Source: Moniliophthora roreri
Lineage: Eukaryota; Basidiomycota; Agaricomycetes; Agaricales; Marasmiaceae
Direction: 5' to 3'
Length of the DNA: 64,000 nt
Assembly (NCBI GenBank): GCA_001466705.2
Contig: LATX02000035.1
Coordinates: forward strand, 1,331,660 to 1,395,659
The first letter of the stretch is position 1; each line of letters begins with the position of its first letter. This document shows, in pieces, positions 56,807-64,000 of this stretch. Under the pieces are notes generated by a model that was not told the origin of the DNA, did not search any database, and saw only the letters and a program-made list of their open reading frames with translations. The position numbers and the translations under genes were made by a program.

Positions 56807-59800
56807 ATGACAGTACTAGCAACGCTGTCAAAATTATACAATACGACGAACCCGAATGTGGGTCCATGTGATGTCAACGTTCATCAGGAAAAAAAAAATT
56901 TCCCACCGCGCTCTTTCCGTTCCGCCTTGTTTATTCTGAACGCCCACAGCCTCCCATATCAAGTCCTCCCTCCCACTCTCCTCGTTACCATGGCCGCGGC
57001 CGACCTTATTGTCCAATACGGAAACAAAATGCTACGAAACTCTCCCAAATCCATATCCGGCATTTATACGCGACTTTACAAAAGGTCATAAAGACAGGCC
57101 CAAGCTACACCTCGTTTTCTTTTCTACGACGGAAATGGGACATCCTGGCCCTGGTGAGTCAAAAGTTCTTCTTCTCGGTTCATATAAGCTGAAATATGCC
57201 TCATTTTATAGACCAGCACCTGAAACTGAAATCATTAGCGTCATTGATCAAGACAAGAGCATTAGACTGTAGTTATAGGTGGCCCTTTGGTGCGTTAAAA
57301 AAGACTTGTTATATACAATTATGAATCTTTGTCTGACAGTCAAACCTTTTAGACAACGCCGCGCCGTTTGAGTTGGAAGAAATCCACAAATCCATCATCC
57401 TTGATACACTGTTCTTGTTCTTTGCCTATGCCCACAATTACCAACCCAGTTTGTGGTTCACCAATGTGTTGCAACGAACCTAGAAGCTCATGACTTGACG
57501 CAGAACATGATCAAGCTGATATGAAACTCGTCATGGACTTTATTGACTGCTATGAAAGATTCGTAGACCAGTACACTTCGTCGATGCACAGTACGCCCGT
57601 TACCCTCTATTTTCTTTTTCTCGTGCCACCTCGGCTAACATTCCTTCTTAGGTTCTCAACAACAGCTCACATACGAGATGGTCAGAGAGTTAATCGAGAC
57701 TTGTCATGACTGCGGTAACGTGTCTTGGTCTCTGTCGTCTCGTCTGACTGTGAATCCTAACAGCCTCCATTTTTACAGCCCGAACCTTCTCAAGGCCAAT
57801 ATCCCGTATGACGGTCTCACAATATATCCAGTTCATGGAGGTTTACAGTGATCTTTTACCTCTCGATCACTGGTTTCGGAAATTTCGAAATTCCATCTCG
57901 CCGGACTTTCGACGACAACGACAAGGTTTGCTTCTTTCCTATCCACTCCATTACCCGAGTTTTCAAACTCACATGTGTGATGCTTCAATTAGGTGCACCC
58001 CAAACGCCTCGAACGCCATCAACGATCGTCAGTCTACCTGTTTCGCTACAGACCGATGCTAGTCCCTTTGGTGCTTTCTCGAATCCTTTACCACAAAGTC
58101 CCTGGTACTACCCCACCGTGTCTATTCCTCCTTGGCCCCTGGGATCCGGAGTATTACCTTCAAGAAACCCTCTCCCTCGTACGACGCGATATGTTCCTGC
58201 ATCTCCACTAGCCCCAGGGCATGCTTCGCCGTTAGATGGTATGTTTTGTTTGTTTATTTCTTTACCTCTTATCTTGATACTGAACCCGCTACTTGTGCTC
58301 TAGGTAGACAACAAACGTCGCCACATGGCCAAGGACAAGCTCGCCCCGAACTTAACCACCACCAAGCCCAACATCCCCCTCAGCATGCAGAACGACCTTC
58401 ACCACCATCACCGCAGCACCATAACAACCCGAACGAATCGGGGCAAATACCCGACTTTGACTTGTTGATACCGCTAACAGAGGAATTCCTCAATCAACGA
58501 GATCGTTACTTACATTCGGGATTATCAGGTATGGTGATGATATTTAGCACTAGGTACCCCAAACCATTCCTTCTTCTAATGGATTTTCCCTTTTTGCAGC
58601 CACGGAATGGACGATTCGTGATTTACATAGGCTTATGGTTCCTCTCATGGATACGAGTCGTCATTTGCTATTGCATAGTACGTTTCAGTTCTCCTACTCT
58701 CGATCTGTTTATTGACGTTTTTGCGGTTAGTGCCCTATGTTCACCCAAATCCACGGGAACGTGAAGCGGTATTGGCTGAGGTGCGGGTGCGATTTCAGAG
58801 TGAGGGTTCCATATCATCAGCTGAACAGACTATTGACACGCTCCTCCTCTTCAGACCTCGTCGACAGATTCCCAAATAGTATTCAATCGCTTTTAGATTT
58901 CGTTCATGAACATATTGAAGGAATGGCGTTACATGCTTTTAGAGGTAAGTCCAGGGATTCATCTTGTCAACTTTTTATCAATTCAATGCGGATATCACAG
59001 TTCGGGAGGTAGCTGGGGTACCGCTATCCAGGCCGTTTATGGATATTCCCCCCGTGGTCAACTCTTCCCCCTCCCCCGATGGGACGACGTCTACTCCTGG
59101 CCATCCCGGTTCTACTACCCCTTGGCATACGCCGGTTATGGCATCTGAGAGAGCTGGGCGATCTTCACCAGGACGACAGAATGATACGTCGGCAACACCT
59201 TCACATACCGCAGTACCGGTTCCATGTTAGTTCTTCCTACTCCGTCAGCTAGTCTGTGTTTTCTCCATCTCATCTCATCTTTTCAGATACAGATCCTCTA
59301 TCATGTACCGCTCAAACGAGTCCGGGTCGTTCCAATCCTTCTGCGATACCGAGTTGTACGTTTTATAATCACCTGGGATCCAAGTATCTTTTTTTTTTTG
59401 CTTATATGTATCTGTATCTGGATAGACAACCAACACTCTCCTCGGAACCGCACTCTTTCTCACATTGACGACGACTCAACCCGACCCGAAAACGGTACAG
59501 CTCCAGCTCCAACTCCTCCAACCCCTTATACACCCGGTAGTCAACGCTCAGACTGGGAAGATCTCACTTCGAGGCCGAATCATGAACGTCGTGTGCCTAC
59601 TGGTATTCATTGTACGTGCTTTTTTTTTTTTTTTTTTTCCTTTCTCATCGTGGATTCCTTTTTTTTTTTTTTTTCTTCTTCTTTTTGGCTGAATCGAATG
59701 TGTATCTAGTATTCCGTCCTGTTCCTACACCTCAAGTCCAAGGTGCTGATTGGGAGGATCATGCTCAAAGGACGCCTGTGCGAGGAGTTGATGGTGAGCC

Positions 59801-61205
59801 TCTCTTTTTTCTTTTTGGGACGAACAACTTTTTGAATGTTATCATTTGTTAGTATCTCAGTCTACAACACAAGCGAATCAAACCTCACCTTCACCTTCTC
59901 AGCAGCAGCAGCGAACACAGGACCAAGTTAATCCTGGTATTTTTCTTTTTCTTTCTCATCGCAAGGACGAAAAAAAAAACCTGATGTCTGCTTGATTTAG
60001 ACTATCGGACACAACCTGGTGATTCGGTACCCATGAACGCGAGTCCGTCGACCCGAGCGATGCCCGGTTCTGGGTATTGGACACGACAGGCTGATCCGAC
60101 GCCGTCGTTGAATGCTGGTGGAGGTGGCGGCGGAGGTGTAGAAGAAGCAGGGGGTGCTGGTGCTGGTGCTGGTGCTGGTGGTGCGAGTCGTAGTGGGCCC
60201 AGCCCCCCACCTGATCGTCATCGGCGTGGGCCGAGCCCACCGCCTGGTAGTAGTCGTGACAGGGGCCCAAGTCCGCCGCCCAGGGCTAGTGGTAGTGATA
60301 ATGGGAATAGGAACGGGCCCAGTCCGCCTCCCGAGGCTGGTGCTGGCGGAGGTGGTAGAAGCAGAAATAGACCTAGCGGACCGAGCAGCGATAGCAATGA
60401 CAGACGCGAAGGAGACCGAGACCGAGACCGAGAAGGCTCTCAACCACCAGATTTCGACTCAGTACTCCGACCCGAATTTCGTGACCTACATCCACCCGTT
60501 TGCGAAATCAGACCATTCTACGCTCACAACCTCCCGCCTCTTGCTCATCCCGATCCTTCTCAAACCCCGTTCCCCGGTGAAGTACACCCCACGTTACGAC
60601 CCAGTCCGTATCACTTTCGCTTTGCTGGTGTCCGCTGGGACGTTACCCAAAAAGCCGAAGAAGCCACTTTCCGAACTCAGTGGGGGATCATCACCGCTCC
60701 AGTATTGGACCAAGAGGCAGTCAAACCCAAAGATGACTGTAACCTCAACGTGTTCCCCGAGTCGGAAACCAAGAAACACAAGATCTGGATACAAGCTCAT
60801 CCTTTAGCTTCCCCTGCTCTCAAGTGGTGGATGGACTTTGCTTGGGGTCCTATCGTCATACAGCAAAAAGACAAGATTACCCTTCAAGACGTGTTTTCAG
60901 CTATACACGACTTTTTCGATAAACCGCTCACGTTGGTAGAGTACCGGCAGGCGATAAACCAGAAAACTGGAACTAGTTCAAGTAATCTGGATAGGATGAA
61001 CGTTGCTAGGATGCAACGCGCACAATCTAGAGGGTTAGAAGCGGTGGCGATGGCACATGACATTACGTGGCATGCAACGTTCAAGAGGTGTGATCTTCTT
61101 GGAAGTGCTACTGCGTTTCATGGGGTTGAAGTAGAGTTGCGAGCGGATGCGACGTGGGTGCTACTTTTGCGTTTGGGTAATAAGCCGCCTAGGTTCTATT
61201 GTTAA
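56807..61205 (+). CDS. large Pro/Ser-rich protein with C-terminal DUF6699-like domain
   Basis: Recognised exons: (56950 or 57009)-57153, 57212-57268, 57353-57448, 57504-57590, 57652-57714, 57779-57925, 57993-58238, 58304-58528, 58600-58677, 58731-58799, 58855-58944, 59001-59225, 59287-59352, 59426-59602, 59710-59793, 59853-59936, 60001-61205. Every recognised intron is phase 1. The start is uncertain; a candidate first exon is 56807-56861, also phase 1. The first third is helical (FELEEIHKSIILDTLFLFFA, KLVMDFIDCYERFVDQYT), the middle Pro/Ser/Gln-rich, followed by GPSPPP repeats. The C-terminal ~230 residues (FPGEVHPTLRPSPYHFRFAG, LQDVFSAIHDFFDKPLT, FKRCDLLGSATAFHGV) resemble DUF6699. Nuclear or scaffold role unknown. 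Confidence 0.75.
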
Positions 61206-61867
61206 TGGAATTTGTAATCGAGACGTATGATATGATATACAATGTATGGTAGTGGATACGAAATGAAGCGTTCTTCTTCGCTCTTCGCTTCCAGCTTATT
61301 CTAATAACCGTAGAAGCTTTGGGGAAAAAAGAAGTTTTGATGACCAAGCGCACCGCCTCTCATTCAGTTATGGGGCGCTCGACGCAATCCAACGTGTCAA
61401 CCAGCCACCACCAAGGACACGCTACCCTCAGATACCTTATTCCTCAGTCGGAAGGCATTGTAAGGTGGGAACAGGATTGGTCATCATGAAAAAAAAGAGT
61501 CTCTATGATTATTGGAATAGCTATCATCACCGTTGGATCTTTTGCTTCAATCAAGTTGCACTCAGCGTCAGTTGGATTCTTAACCACCAGAGAAACTGCT
61601 CAAGGCTCGTAAAATCGACCGACTCGAGAGCTTTGAACGGACCGTGGTAGTAGAAAGTCCGTGCTCAAAGTGACTCTATGTAATACGACGCATGATAATT
61701 TGAAGTCACTCAGGAGTCATCCACGCCAGCTAAAAATTTAGACAGTAGGAAATAAAATTCGGGTATTCACGTTCAAAAAAAATATATATAGCACAATATC
61801 TGACCGAAGTCTGGGAAAGCAATCCGGGTCGTACTGACGTCTACTAATGTTATTACAATATGTACTC
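61206..61867. other. intergenic between convergent genes
   Basis: 3' region of the DUF6699-like gene and of the Myb gene. No repeat or frame of note. Confidence 0.5.
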
Positions 61868-63774
61868 TTACCCAAGCAAGTACTGAGAGATTTCCTTTTC
61901 TTCAGCCAACTCATCCTCCGTTTCCAGTTGATCTGCTTCTACTCCACAATGTAAGAAAGGTCAACTTGATCCGTAAAACGAGGGAACAACTCACCATGGA
62001 CGTTCGATGTCCAGGCACTTATTCGCTGCGGTGCACTGAGAACCTCGTGGCTTTCATCTAATAAAGCTTTTGAGATGACCGTGTCAACTATCGGCAAAGA
62101 AAGTCAGGAGTATACCTGTCAGCGCCCATCGAGAAGGCGATTCCGTCACTTCTTCTGAAACTGGACTAGCTTCGTTTTGCCTCTTGATCGGCTCGTACGT
62201 GTTCTCCGACTCTCTCTTCCGTTTGTTTTGAGTTATACCCCATAAATCCCCGATAGAGATCTCTCGAGAATCCTCCGTGACGGGCTGCAGGGAGGAAGTC
62301 GACGGCTCCTGCTGCTGCTGCTGCAAAGTATTTCTACGCTTCTCTTTTCCTCTGTGGCGATGTTTCGATTGATAGTCTGATACCAGCCTATCGAAGACAT
62401 GTTGGTGCTTGACATAGCGAGTACGCCATGCCTGAGCTGTATGTCTACCAGCTGCCTAAAATTACAGTCAGATGAAGAAACAAAGAAGAGAATGCAGCGT
62501 TGAAGGCGTACTGGGATCGTCTGAACCATCTCTTGATACAAGCTCTCTGCCTTCCTATTTGGTGTACGCTTCTTCGACATATATTTCAATAGAACGAGAT
62601 CGTCTTGAGGTGTAAAAATGCCGTATCGAGGGATTTGGGTCACCGCATAGATGAAATACTCGGTATCAGAGTCTACAGGCTCTGGAATAACTTCCGAGCG
62701 AGCGACCGAGATGCTTGGTTCCGAGTTATTAAAACCAATTTGTGAGGAAGAAGCATGCGGGCTTTCGAGCACTGTAAATGACCCAAAGCCTACTGAAGGT
62801 GATACTGGTACAGATGGCGGATGCATCTCAAATTCTCCGTCGGTAGTAGCTGGGGAACCCGTCCCGGTGTTGTTCTTGTCCTGCAAAGAGAAGGATTGGG
62901 TAATCCGAATGACGTTAAGCTAGATCGGATTACCTTGGGGCTTTTGGGAGCTCTCTTGACACGATTGTCCTCTTGAACTGCATCAATATAGGCAAGGACC
63001 CGCGACGGTATTGAATCATCGCTTTCTGCTGCAGGTCCATCATTCGAGTCACCGGGAATCCGGTCTGTCACGATTCCATGTAACATTTGATACTCCTTTA
63101 TCTGAGGTTCAAACGTCTCCGCGTTCCTCTTATAGAACTCGCGCCATCCTGTAGCGGTCCTGGTTGATCCCCATGGTGCATCTCCAGTAACCTGGCCCAA
63201 GGATAATGTGAGATTCGTTCACCGAGTGTCTTGAAGTACATACGTTCTCTGCTAGCTGTCTGTAGATAGCGATGCCACGCGCTGGTTTGCTGGGCCCGCT
63301 ATGTTTCGCCAGATATTCAATAAAATTCTGGCGATCCTCAGAAGTGTAGGGTTTACGGCCTTTCACCTCAGGGGCAACAAAGTCCGGACCTAGGATTTGA
63401 GCAACACGGCTATCGTAGTAATTTGCATATGCCATGTACCGCGATTTCCACTGACTCCAGGTTTGGCGTGTTGAATGCTATGTAGATGAAATTGGGAACA
63501 AAAACAATCAGAAACATGGGAAAAAGAAAGTTATAGAGAGGAACAGAATAATAACTCGGTCAATTGATATGCTGGATTGGATTACAGTACCAACATTACC
63601 GTGATCCGGCACAGCAAGAAAATTGTGGAGATGTTCGCCTACCTCTTCAACCAGACGTTTATACAAATTTTTGCCTTTTCTTCCCGCCATTGATGGGTTG
63701 TTCTTGGCTATGAATGTGACAAGAAGCTCGTCGTCCTCCTTCGAGAACTTCAGACTGGAGGATGGCTCGGACAT
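61868..63774 (-). CDS. protein with three Rap1-type Myb domains, 499 aa
   Basis: Exons (minus): 63774-63643, 63477-63244, 63191-62934, 62880-62512, 62455-62116, 62087-61995, 61941-61868; 1500 nt, 499 residues, all splice phases consistent. Three tandem repeats of the Myb_DNA-bind_2/Rap1 type are seen: LKFSKEDDELLVTFIAKN with TWSQWKSRYM (~8-65), KPYTSEDRQNFIEYLAKH with TGWREFYKRN (~90-165), and FTPQDDLVLLKYMSKKR with AWRTRYVKHQ (~285-350). Between repeats 2 and 3 and in the C-terminus the chain is acidic and low complexity, with a KRKRESE nuclear-signal-like stretch. It is probably a nuclear DNA- or telomere-associated protein; Rap1 orthology is not shown (no BRCT domain seen). Confidence 0.8.
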
Positions 63775-64000
63775 CCGGTTACCTGTGCTCGGGATTAGGT
63801 TATGAAATGAATGTACGAAATAGCGGTGTATCGTGGGTCGTTTGGGGACCAGGTAACCCTACGGCAAGCCACTGCTTGCCAGTGTTGGTAGTTGGAAAGG
63901 AAGAGATGATCTGATGACGTGAGAAAAAAAATTCTCGGAATAATCGGGGTTGCAGCATGACGTGCCCTTGCCCTTTCTTCAGTACCTCCGTCTGGTTGAG
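63775..64000. other. upstream region of the Myb gene
   Basis: No gene or repeat recognised before the window end. Confidence 0.4.

Noticed and set aside
59620..59676. Long T runs as a poly-A retrogene signature
   Set aside because: They are the pyrimidine tracts inside a 107 nt intron of the DUF6699-like gene.
60154..60807. 217-codon plus-strand frame overlapping the DUF6699-like exon
   Set aside because: Made of GGT/GCT repeat shadow (LVLVLVLVV); the other frame continues through spliced exons and has domain similarity.

Overview
This window looks like nuclear DNA of a mushroom-type basidiomycete (Agaricomycetes). Host genes are cut by many 50-110 nt GT-AG introns. They include families I know mainly from Agaricomycetes: a TKL kinase with an MLKL-like N-terminus, and DUF6699-like and DUF6534-like proteins. 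About half the window is LTR retrotransposons, including a chromodomain Ty3/gypsy element. There are no bacterial features and no rRNA or tRNA gene that I could recognise. Gene models were assembled by eye from splice sites and frame; where I give exon sums, they are divisible by three.

Layout. 1-8510: 3' part of a Ty1/copia element (copy A, +), full of stop codons, ending in its 3' LTR. 8511-10170: decayed minus-strand host coding sequence, split by a 270 bp hAT-type MITE with perfect 11 bp TIRs and an 8 bp TSD. 10171-23251: copia copy B (-), into which a Ty3/gypsy chromovirus (13035-19376, 5 bp TSD, 416 bp LTRs) has inserted. 23252-24484: an orphan sequence and a fragment of a host gene, possibly listerin, cut by copia copy C (24485-33239, -). 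Eleven single Ns lie in or beside these elements; most mark contig joins where the repeat restarts, so part of the apparent duplication is probably assembly artefact.

33241-37480 is gene-poor and looks CpG-poor. It contains a decayed copy of the 47-49 kb locus. 37488-43714 is a 1291-codon kinase gene whose frame is complete except for a 1.5 kb gag-only LTR element (38258-39779). 43991-45767 is a 512-aa gene of another lineage-specific family just upstream of it. 46.8-49.4 kb holds a degraded Zn2Cys6 factor and an acidic protein with four KEN motifs. 51.5-56.4 kb holds two related acidic proteins flanking a multi-pass membrane protein gene. About 57-61.2 kb is a 17-exon DUF6699-like gene in which all 16 recognised introns are phase 1. 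61868-63774 encodes a protein with three Rap1-type Myb repeats.

The strongest observations concern the retrotransposons. (1) The gypsy element carries a third ORF after pol whose Cys/His motif, including a 20 nt identical core, also occurs in a very long Cys-rich region between gag and protease of the unrelated copia family. (2) The gypsy gag-pol junction has a GGGTTTT slippery heptamer in frame, a stop directly after it, then a GC-rich hairpin. (3) The gypsy PBS is complementary over exactly 11 nt to a site about 34 nt downstream of an LTR TATA box, the Tf1/sushi self-priming arrangement. Stop codons in the copia copies are mostly CGA to TGA, which indicates CpG transition decay.
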